Part shown: positions 25,615 through 32,204 of the stretch, piece after piece
How positions within the stretch are numbered: the first letter of the stretch is position 1
Layout: every line of letters starts with the position of its first letter
Position numbers and translations under genes: made by a program
Notes under the pieces: generated by a model
The model's database searches: none
Told to the model about the DNA's origin: nothing
Seen by the model: only the letters and a program-made list of their open reading frames with translations
Assembly (NCBI GenBank): GCA_030836155.1
Contig: JAURQI010000044.1
Span: forward strand, 1 to 32,204
Direction: 5' to 3'
DNA from: Crocinitomix sp.
Lineage (GTDB): Bacteria > Bacteroidota > Bacteroidia > Flavobacteriales_D > Crocinitomicaceae
DNA: 32,204 nucleotides

Positions 25615-26532
25615 TTAGGTCAACTCATAGTTTGTATTCAAAATCATAGAGGAGTATAAATCAGGGGCTCCATTATCTTTGAAATAAAAGTCGATTCTAC
25701 CCAATATTAATCCAGCCCATCCTACCTGATTTATTAAAACAGGTTGGCCTTTAGCGTTTTTATACATTTCTACATGATCGAGAAATGTATGGGTATGACC
25801 ACCAATGATCAGATCTAAACCATGTGTTTCCTTTGCAAGCACAGGATCACACATTTTATTCCGTATCGCTTTGTATCCTAAATGAGACAAACAAATGACT
25901 AAGTTACAACCTTTCTCTCGCAGCTGATCAATCTGATTTTGGGCAATTGAAACAGGATCCATGTATTGTGTTTCTTTGTATAATTCTGGTGACACTAAAC
26001 CTTCTAACTCAACACCAATACCAAACACTCCAATTTTAATTCCTTCTTTTTCAAAGACCTGGTGATGCTTGGTTTTGCCATCCAGAATTGTATTGGAAAA
26101 ATCATAGTTAGCGCAAAGGAACGGAAATTTCGCATACGGTAATACACGGTTGAAACCGTCCATTCCACCATCAAAATCGTGATTACCCATTGTTGCCGCG
26201 TCATAGCCCATTTTTGACATGAGTTTAAACTCTAACTCTCCACCATGAATATTAAAATATGGCGTTCCTTGAAAAATATCGCCGGCATCTAATAAGAGGA
26301 CGTTCTTTTCAGCTTCTCGTATTAAGTTAACCAACTTCAATCGACGCTCTACCCCACCTTTTCCTGCATATTTGCCGTGATTATCTGGAAATGGATCGAT
26401 ATGCGAATGCGTATCATTCGTGTGCAATACGGTGACTTTCCTTCTTGTCTTAGCCAATTGCACTGCAGATGTCAACGTCATAATAGCAGCGCTACCTGTT
26501 GCGATATTCCGTATGAATTTTCTTCTTTTCAT
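25615..26532 (-). CDS. Exported metallophosphatase, catalytic half of a 5'-nucleotidase (UshA family)
   Basis: A 305-residue calcineurin-like metallophosphatase. The N-terminus MKRRKFIRNIATGSAAIMTL looks like a Tat or Sec signal. Metal ligands are visible in order: TNDTHSH (Asp40, His42), DAGD (Asp82, Asp85), GNHD (116-119), SHLG and GGHTHTF near residues 250-257. This matches the N-terminal domain of bifunctional 5'-nucleotidase/2',3'-cyclic phosphodiesterase enzymes; the C-terminal substrate-binding domain is absent here and is encoded by the gene just upstream (three-base gap), so the two proteins probably act as one enzyme. Expected to work in the periplasm or at the surface on nucleotides. 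Confidence 0.9.
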   Translation of the reverse strand: MKRRKFIRNIATGSAAIMTLTSAVQLAKTRRKVTVLHTNDTHSHIDPFPDNHGKYAGKGGVERRLKLVNLIREAEKNVLLLDAGDIFQGTPYFNIHGGELEFKLMSKMGYDAATMGNHDFDGGMDGFNRVLPYAKFPFLCANYDFSNTILDGKTKHHQVFEKEGIKIGVFGIGVELEGLVSPELYKETQYMDPVSIAQNQIDQLREKGCNLVICLSHLGYKAIRNKMCDPVLAKETHGLDLIIGGHTHTFLDHVEMYKNAKGQPVLINQVGWAGLILGRIDFYFKDNGAPDLYSSMILNTNYELT

Positions 26533-26535
26533 AGA

Positions 26536-27285
26536 TCAAAACTGAATTCGTCCATTCAGGTTTGGAGCCAATAATGTATCAACACTAGATATGTGATCTA
26601 TAAATACCTCGCGAATCAATACACCAGAATCCCATTTCGTTTTAGCTTCTTGCAAAAAGGTCATTCCATCACCACCAGACGCTAAGTAATTTGAAGTAAT
26701 TACAAAAAGTTCCTGTCCTACATACAGCTCTCTATTTATAAAAAAATTAGCAGAATCTTTGCGATAATCAATTTTGCAATTGGCAATCGGCTGGCCACCT
26801 TCTTGTTTTAAATACCGCAGCATGGTTGAAACCCCTTCCTTGTCCAATTTAGCGATAACAACCGTATTGTCGAAAGGCATGAGTTCATAGACATTACCAA
26901 TTGTAATATCACCTTGATTTATTGGAGCTCTTAAACCTCCGAAATTGATTAAACCAATCGTATTTTTTAGATTCAACGTTTTATAATCTGGATTTTTTTG
27001 AGCTAAACTTTTTCCTTCACTAAAAACAACATCCACGGCAAAATTACTCAAAGAAGATTCGGGCGCATATTTAATCAGCGATTCTGGTGCAAAACCGATC
27101 CTTTTGTTCATGATAGAATCAACTGCCAAACGATAAGGTGCAATCATTCCCTCTAACTCAGCGCCATTATATGTTGAATCAAGCCCTGTATTCGCTCCCT
27201 CGTATGCAGTATAGCTTTTAGGATTGCATCCTACCAAGAAAAAGACACAAATCCAAACCAAAGAAAAAGTCTTCACCATTTTCAT
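26536..27285 (-). CDS. Lipoprotein with 5'-nucleotidase C-terminal (substrate-binding) domain
   Basis: A 249-residue lipoprotein: signal with FFLVGC (Cys20). The rest is the UshA-type C-terminal domain alone: ESSLSNFAVDVVF, LINFGGLRAPINQGDITIGNVYELMPFDNTV (in pieces) and ITSNYLASGGDGMTFL, with the Arg and aromatic/Gly residues that bind the nucleoside. No metallophosphatase motif is present. The catalytic half follows three bases downstream and the endonuclease-like gene ends two bases upstream, so the three genes form one transcription unit. Being lipid-anchored, it may tether the catalytic half at the membrane (inference). Confidence 0.88.
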   Translation of the reverse strand: MKMVKTFSLVWICVFFLVGCNPKSYTAYEGANTGLDSTYNGAELEGMIAPYRLAVDSIMNKRIGFAPESLIKYAPESSLSNFAVDVVFSEGKSLAQKNPDYKTLNLKNTIGLINFGGLRAPINQGDITIGNVYELMPFDNTVVIAKLDKEGVSTMLRYLKQEGGQPIANCKIDYRKDSANFFINRELYVGQELFVITSNYLASGGDGMTFLQEAKTKWDSGVLIREVFIDHISSVDTLLAPNLNGRIQF

Positions 27286-27287
27286 TC

Positions 27288-28334
27288 TTATTTAACCTCT
27301 TTCTTGAGTACCAAATAGACCGGGAAATGATCTGAATATCCGTTTAAGTATTTACCTCCTGCATGAGTTCTTTTTGGATATCCTTTGTATAAACCTTCTT
27401 TCTGTCTGAGATAAGGTTTGTTGTAGACGTAAGACTTATGAAAAACAAAAGACGAACAATCATTACCCGTTAACCCTTCACTAATAATGAGCTGATCAAA
27501 CAGGTTCCAAGCGTCTCTATAGGCTAAAGTACAATCTCCTTGTTTATATTTATCATACATGGTATTGTACATATCTCCATCTTTCATCTTTTTCACTTTA
27601 GCCTTGGCGCGGATGTAGTCCTTCACACTTTTATTAACGGGATCATCGTTTAAATCACCCATTAAAATAATCTTAGAAGAAGGATCAACCGCCAATAAAG
27701 AATCAATGATTTTTCGCCCTAATTGCGCAGCCTGAATACGGCGTGGTTCTGATTTGGCCTGCCCTCCACTTCGTGAAGGCCAATGAGCTACAATGATATT
27801 GATACGGTCTTCATCCATTGTTCCAGAAACAACTAATTGATCACGCGTGAAATAATCCGGATTATCCGGAAACTTTAGCTCGTATGATTTAAAATTGGTT
27901 GGTGTAAAATATTTCGCTTGGTATAATAAACCGACATCAATACCTCTTCTGTCAGGGGATTCTTCATGAATAATCTGATAATCTCGACCTTTTATCTTTT
28001 GCTCTTGTACTAAATCTTCAAGTACCTTTCTATTCTCGACTTCACAAACGCCCAAAATAGCCATCCCGTCAGGGGAAATTTCCTTGCCCATATCTTCAAT
28101 GACATGTGCCATATTTTTAAGTTTGTTTTTGTACTTTTCGTCTCCCCAACTATAGCTGCCGTCGGGGGTAAAATCCTCATCTCTTTTATTCGGATCATCA
28201 ACTGTATCAAATAAATTTTCCAAATTGTAAAAACCTACACAAGCCACCTTATATTGTTTTTCCTGCGCTAGAACGGCGCTTGAAAACAAAACGAAAAAGG
28301 TTGTCGTTAGCAATCCAATAATATAACTTTTCAT
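27288..28334 (-). CDS. Secreted endonuclease/exonuclease/phosphatase family protein
   Basis: A 348-residue exported protein with signal peptide 1-23 (ending AVLAQ). The EEP fold is shown by VGFYNLENLFDTVDDP (about 31-46), the catalytic Glu in CEVENR, the His in VAHWPSRSGG, MGDLNDDP and SDHFPVYLVL near the end. Members act on DNA/RNA, phospholipids or sugar phosphates; this NLENLFD-type subgroup is usually annotated as a nuclease. First gene of the unit with the split 5'-nucleotidase and divergent from a TonB-dependent receptor, which favours a role in nucleic-acid or phosphoester use. Confidence 0.9.
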   Translation of the reverse strand: MKSYIIGLLTTTFFVLFSSAVLAQEKQYKVACVGFYNLENLFDTVDDPNKRDEDFTPDGSYSWGDEKYKNKLKNMAHVIEDMGKEISPDGMAILGVCEVENRKVLEDLVQEQKIKGRDYQIIHEESPDRRGIDVGLLYQAKYFTPTNFKSYELKFPDNPDYFTRDQLVVSGTMDEDRINIIVAHWPSRSGGQAKSEPRRIQAAQLGRKIIDSLLAVDPSSKIILMGDLNDDPVNKSVKDYIRAKAKVKKMKDGDMYNTMYDKYKQGDCTLAYRDAWNLFDQLIISEGLTGNDCSSFVFHKSYVYNKPYLRQKEGLYKGYPKRTHAGGKYLNGYSDHFPVYLVLKKEVK

Positions 28335-28362
28335 TATGATAAAAAACGTTGAAATTTCGGTT

Positions 28363-28370
28363 CAAATCTA
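28363..28370 (-). promoter_or_regulatory. -7 element for the nuclease/5'-nucleotidase unit
   Basis: On the minus strand TAGATTTG, a match to TAnnTTTG, about 30 bases upstream of the ATG at 28334. A second match, TATATTTG, lies at 28382-28389. No clear -33 TTG at the right distance for either. Confidence 0.4.
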
Positions 28371-28477
28371 ATTAATTAAATCAAATATAAGGCCAGAAAC
28401 TCATCTCATAGATGTTAACAATACATTAACTTATCCACATTTATAGTACAGTTCGAACTTCCACACGGATAATTTCT

Positions 28478-28485
28478 TAGATTTG
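28478..28485 (+). promoter_or_regulatory. -7 element of the TonB-dependent receptor promoter
   Basis: TAGATTTG, identical to the -7 element on the opposite strand of the same divergent region, 51 bases before the receptor ATG. The -33 region contains only a partial match (GTTCG near 28451-28455). Confidence 0.45.
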
Positions 28486-28536
28486 TCCTGCTTTTTTTAT
28501 TCACGCATAATAAAAGCGAAAAATAGCATAACAAAT

Positions 28537-31053
28537 ATGACTAAATCTATCGCATTATTTTCAACCTTATTCCTATTGGGCAGCGCCTACGGACAGGTTG
28601 AAGTCGAAGCTGAAGATACGCTAGAAACCAACACACCTGTTTTTGTCACAACATTAGACGATGGCGAAAACAGTTCTGGAAGCGCCGGCAATATATCTGG
28701 TTTACTACAATCCTCAAGAGATGTATTTGCAGCAACCGCTGGTTTTAATTTTAGCGCCGCCCGTTTTCGAATAAGAGGTTATCAATCAGATAAAACTATG
28801 ATCTTGCTGAATGGCATTCCAATGAATGATTTAGAGACAGGGAGAGGTACTTGGTATCGATGGGGAGGCCTAAATGATGTTACACGTTATTCAGAGACCA
28901 AAAACTGGCTAACTGATAACCCGTATCACTTTGGCGGAATTGGTGGTTATTCTAATATTGACTCGAAAGCGACAGGTGTAAGAAAAGGATCGCGTCTATC
29001 TTATGCTTCAACCAATAGAGCTTATTCTCACCGTTTAATGTATACAATAGGAACCGGAATGCAGAAAAACGGCTGGGCATTTGCAATGTCACTTTCAACG
29101 CGCTATTCACAAGAAGGCTATGTTGAAGGAACGTTTTATCAGGCGTACAGTTATTTTTTGGCGGCAGAAAAAAAAATCAACGCCAGCCACAGTTTAAACC
29201 TTAGTATTTTGGGAGCTCCTACCCTTCGCGGTAAAAGTAGTATTTCAGTAAACGAAGCTTATGAATTGACGGGCGATCCTTTCTATAACTCTTATTGGGG
29301 TTATCAAACCAAACCGGATGGTTCTCGAACGAAAAGAAATTCACGAGTCGCAGACTCGCACATGCCTATTATCGCTCTATCCCATGAATGGAAAACAAGC
29401 GAAAAGTCGCGCTTAAAAACATCTGTATATAGCAGCTTTGGTAAGTATGGTCAAACGGCACTAAACTGGTATGACGCACAAGATCCTCGCCCTGATTATT
29501 ATAAATACCTCCCTTCTTATTATGAAGGTATTAATGATCCCCTTAATGCGCAAAGGATGTATAATAATTGGCAAAATCCAGCAACAAGGCAAGTCCAATG
29601 GGATAATCTATATTATGCCAACAGTAAGAACATTTTTACATTTAAGGATGAAAATGGAAATATTATCGAAGAAGGTTTACGTTCTAAATATATCGTAGAA
29701 AACCGTTGGAATAATTTAATGTCTGGTGGTCTTTCAACATTGTATTCTGTTAACATAGATAAAGTAAGTATTCATACAGGACTCTACTTACAAACACAGC
29801 GAAATCACTATTTCAACACAATCGAAGATCTAATGGGAGGTGATTTTTGGGTAGATGTTAACCAATTTGCGGAACAAGATTTTATTGACCCACAAGCAGC
29901 CCAAAGTGATTTGCAAAATCCTAATCGAGTTGTTAGAGAAGGTGATGTTTTTGCCAATAATTATTATATCTACAATCACACAGCAACGATTTTTAGCCAA
30001 GTCAACTACACCACAAAAAAGGTCGATTATTATGCAGCCTTGGAATTAAGTGGTGAGCAATTTTATCGTGAAGGCATATTCCAAACGGGACTTTTTCCTG
30101 AAAATTCATTGGGAAAATCAGAAGTAAATAACTTTCTGAACTATGCTGTAAAAGGTGGAGCAACATATAAAGTTTCTGGTAGACAGTATATAACTGCAAA
30201 CGCTGCCTATCAAACAGAGGCCCCTACTTCACGTGCCGCATTTATTTCTCCACGTACCCGAAACGGAACGGTTGAAAATCTAACAAATGAGACTATTTAT
30301 ACGGGAGATATTAATTATATCCTGAGATACCCTAAATTAAAGATGCGTTTCTCATATTACTATACGGAACGTAAAGATGCGATTTGGTCAAGAAGTTTTT
30401 ATCATGATGAATACCGTTCATTTGTGAACTATGTGATGCAAGACGTTGATTATCTTCATCATGGTTTAGAATTTGGAATCGATGGGGATATATACGGAGG
30501 GGTATCTGCCAATGCTGTCGTTGCTTATGGGCAGCATTTGTATAATTCTCGTCCAAGCGCGTCTATCTATGTGGATAATTCTGACGAACTCTTGGCAAGA
30601 GATCAGACGGTTTATTTGCAGAATTACAAAATTGGTGGAATGCCACAATCGGCCGCTTCATTTGGGCTGAAATACAACGGAAAGAAATATTGGTTTGCTG
30701 GAGCAAATGTGAATTACTTTATGGATATCTATCTCGATCCTAATCCAGATCGCAGAACGGAAGAAGCAGTAGCTAACTTTGTAGAAAGCGACCCTCAATA
30801 CATAGAAACTATTGACCAAACAAGGTTAGATAATGGTTACTCTGTGAGTCTATTTGCTGGAAAATCATTTAAAATCAATGATTATTTCTTGAATATTAAC
30901 TTGAACATCAATAACTTGACGAATAATACAAATTTCCAGACGGGAGGCTTTGAACAATTGCGATTTGACTCGCAGAATATCAATAAGTTCCCTCCGCGAA
31001 TAGGTTATTTATATGGTCTAAACTATTTTGTAATGGCGACTCTTCGCTTTTAA
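28537..31053 (+). CDS. TonB-dependent outer-membrane receptor
   Basis: An 838-residue receptor. Signal peptide 1-20 (MTKSIALFSTLFLLGSAYGQ). A plug domain follows, with FRIRGYQSDKTMILLNGIPMNDLETG (in pieces; about 80-110), a version of the family's RIRGxxxxxxVLLDGVPxN motif, then a beta-barrel of many aromatic strands ending in the C-terminal Phe (YFVMATLRF), as expected for BAM insertion. It lacks the carboxypeptidase-like N-terminal domain of SusC proteins. The frame reaches back to 28483, but the start at 28537 gives the clean signal peptide and the 28483 start would fall inside the -7 element. A DUF5689 lipoprotein gene follows by ten bases. The substrate is not evident; nucleotides or phosphate compounds are inferred from the divergent genes. 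Confidence 0.93.
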   Translation: MTKSIALFSTLFLLGSAYGQVEVEAEDTLETNTPVFVTTLDDGENSSGSAGNISGLLQSSRDVFAATAGFNFSAARFRIRGYQSDKTMILLNGIPMNDLETGRGTWYRWGGLNDVTRYSETKNWLTDNPYHFGGIGGYSNIDSKATGVRKGSRLSYASTNRAYSHRLMYTIGTGMQKNGWAFAMSLSTRYSQEGYVEGTFYQAYSYFLAAEKKINASHSLNLSILGAPTLRGKSSISVNEAYELTGDPFYNSYWGYQTKPDGSRTKRNSRVADSHMPIIALSHEWKTSEKSRLKTSVYSSFGKYGQTALNWYDAQDPRPDYYKYLPSYYEGINDPLNAQRMYNNWQNPATRQVQWDNLYYANSKNIFTFKDENGNIIEEGLRSKYIVENRWNNLMSGGLSTLYSVNIDKVSIHTGLYLQTQRNHYFNTIEDLMGGDFWVDVNQFAEQDFIDPQAAQSDLQNPNRVVREGDVFANNYYIYNHTATIFSQVNYTTKKVDYYAALELSGEQFYREGIFQTGLFPENSLGKSEVNNFLNYAVKGGATYKVSGRQYITANAAYQTEAPTSRAAFISPRTRNGTVENLTNETIYTGDINYILRYPKLKMRFSYYYTERKDAIWSRSFYHDEYRSFVNYVMQDVDYLHHGLEFGIDGDIYGGVSANAVVAYGQHLYNSRPSASIYVDNSDELLARDQTVYLQNYKIGGMPQSAASFGLKYNGKKYWFAGANVNYFMDIYLDPNPDRRTEEAVANFVESDPQYIETIDQTRLDNGYSVSLFAGKSFKINDYFLNINLNINNLTNNTNFQTGGFEQLRFDSQNINKFPPRIGYLYGLNYFVMATLRF

Positions 31054-31063
31054 TGAGGCTGAT

Positions 31064-32204
31064 ATGAAAATGATAAAACAACATGTGGTATTGCTTCTCG
31101 GATTGACGATTATGGCGCTTGCTTGTAATAAAGAACCCGATAGTCCTCCTGTCCAACAATTACCAGATAATAAAATTGTAACGATTGACAGTCTACGCAG
31201 CTGGCAGATAGCAGCTGATGAACCAATTGTTTTTGATGATTCCATTTCTGTTTTTGGAATTGTGTCTATGGATGAAAGCAGTGGAAATATTTACAAAAAT
31301 ATCTATTTACAAGATGATACTGCAGCGATTAACATAAGACTGACGCAGGCATCTTACTTGGTGCAAGGAGATTCAGTTCGTATTTCTCTTTTTGGAACCA
31401 CATTGAGCGAATATAACGGAGTTATACAGTTAGATGGTGTTGATCCAGACAATCAAATCGTTGTTCAGTCCAAAAATAATGTTGTTAGTCCGGTGCTTGT
31501 AACCATTCCAGAATTAGCGATTACCATGGGTGATGAAGATGCTTGGGCATATGAATCACGCGTTGTGCGAATAGAAAATGTTCAGTTTAAGTTTTCTGAA
31601 CTTAATAATACGTATGCTGATGTCATTAATCAAAGTTCTGAAAACAGAACCTTAAAGGATTTTGACGGCAATGAAATTTACGTTAGGACAAGCGGTTTTG
31701 CTGACTTTGCTGGAGATAGTTTACCAAAAGGAAGCGGTTCTATTATTTGTATTGCCAGTGAGTACAACGGCGAGCTACAGTTATTGATTCGCTCTACAGA
31801 CGAAGTTTTACTAAATAATAATAGAGGTCCTGGTCAAATCTTATTAAAAGATTTTAATGATGATGACATTACTTCAGGTGGCTGGACTGTTCAAGACGTT
31901 ATTGGTATTCATTCATGGGAGACAGGATCCCTTGGCGGATGGGATGACGTTCCTTACAGTGTAATTTCGAATTATGATGATGATGACGGCTATACGGCTT
32001 GCGAAAGCTGGCTAATTTCCCCTTCCCTTGATTTGAGCGAAACGACCGATCCTACATTAAATTTTGACAACGCATACAATTTTAGTGGAGCACCGCTCGA
32101 TTTGCTGGTATCGGTTGATTATCCGGGTACGGGTAATCCAAATGATTACACTTGGACTTCTCTAACGCTGTCTGCGATATGGTCAGGTGGTAGCTTTGAT
32201 TTTG
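31064..32204 (+). CDS. DUF5689 domain lipoprotein (partial, runs off right edge)
   Basis: Open from ATG 31064 to the right edge (380 codons seen, no stop). Lipoprotein signal with ALAC then NKEPD. Residues about 30-260 (ITIDSLRSWQ-like start, FGIVSMDESSGNIYKNIYLQDD, INIRL, GDSVRISLFGTTLSEYNGVIQLD) match the DUF5689 pattern, an OB-fold-like domain often annotated beside nucleic-acid-binding or nuclease proteins in Bacteroidetes. From about 265 a jelly-roll-like region begins (ILLKDFNDDDITSGGW..., SWLISPSLDLS), typical of the choice-of-anchor J domain. It follows the TonB-dependent receptor by ten bases, so the two are an outer-membrane receptor and surface lipoprotein pair. Confidence 0.85.
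   Translation, partial: MKMIKQHVVLLLGLTIMALACNKEPDSPPVQQLPDNKIVTIDSLRSWQIAADEPIVFDDSISVFGIVSMDESSGNIYKNIYLQDDTAAINIRLTQASYLVQGDSVRISLFGTTLSEYNGVIQLDGVDPDNQIVVQSKNNVVSPVLVTIPELAITMGDEDAWAYESRVVRIENVQFKFSELNNTYADVINQSSENRTLKDFDGNEIYVRTSGFADFAGDSLPKGSGSIICIASEYNGELQLLIRSTDEVLLNNNRGPGQILLKDFNDDDITSGGWTVQDVIGIHSWETGSLGGWDDVPYSVISNYDDDDGYTACESWLISPSLDLSETTDPTLNFDNAYNFSGAPLDLLVSVDYPGTGNPNDYTWTSLTLSAIWSGGSFDF

Overview
The window reads as an AT-rich chromosomal segment of a Bacteroidota member, most likely a Flavobacteriales-type organism. The reasons are: type A and type B T9SS (Por secretion) C-terminal sorting domains, SprB-type repeats, a TonB-dependent receptor beside a DUF5689 lipoprotein, the long Bacteroidetes form of NusB, DUF5362-like proteins, few Shine-Dalgarno sequences, and several copies of the Bacteroidetes -7 promoter element TAnnTTTG. 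Most of the window is ordinary housekeeping and envelope sequence. I see no tRNA, rRNA, CRISPR array, IS element, integrase or phage gene.

Layout. 1-1408 (-): N-terminal part of a large alpha-2-macroglobulin-like lipoprotein that leaves the window on the left. 1556-2932 (-): a membrane-anchored transglutaminase-like protein and a small CxxC protein. 3106-3996 (+): 3-hydroxybutyryl-CoA dehydrogenase with a clear terminator. 4095-5051 (+): a beta-propeller glycosidase-like lipoprotein. 5066-5497 (-): remains of a SpoIIE/PP2C phosphatase gene with an in-frame stop. 5702-6811 (-): rpsF-rpsR-rplI operon. 7084-8822 (+): dnaX, split by an apparent -1 frame change. 8947-10533 (+): T9SS type A secreted protein. 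10607-13477 (-): leucine dehydrogenase-nusB-DUF1573 lipoprotein-yajC operon. 13658-17573 (+): a tight operon of an ABC exporter half-transporter, a SPOUT RNA methyltransferase, ttcA and two small membrane proteins. 17583-25488 (-): a tandem array of three large paralogous SprB-repeat/PKD/T9SS type B proteins. 25615-28334 (-): a split 5'-nucleotidase (catalytic and C-terminal halves as separate genes) plus a secreted endonuclease/exonuclease/phosphatase. 28537-end (+): divergent TonB-dependent receptor and DUF5689 lipoprotein, the latter cut by the right edge.

How parts fit together. The right end (25615-32204) looks like a functional unit: secreted or lipid-anchored phosphodiesterase/nuclease and 5'-nucleotidase activities divergent from an outer-membrane receptor and its surface lipoprotein, consistent with scavenging of phosphate or nucleosides from extracellular nucleic acids or nucleotides (inference). 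The three T9SS type B proteins appear to have been built by exchanging modules. The observation most worth checking is dnaX: its conserved tau C-terminal domain lies in the -1 frame relative to the ATPase half, with an A5 run at the junction, so it is a programmed frameshift, a homopolymer indel, or a sequencing error.
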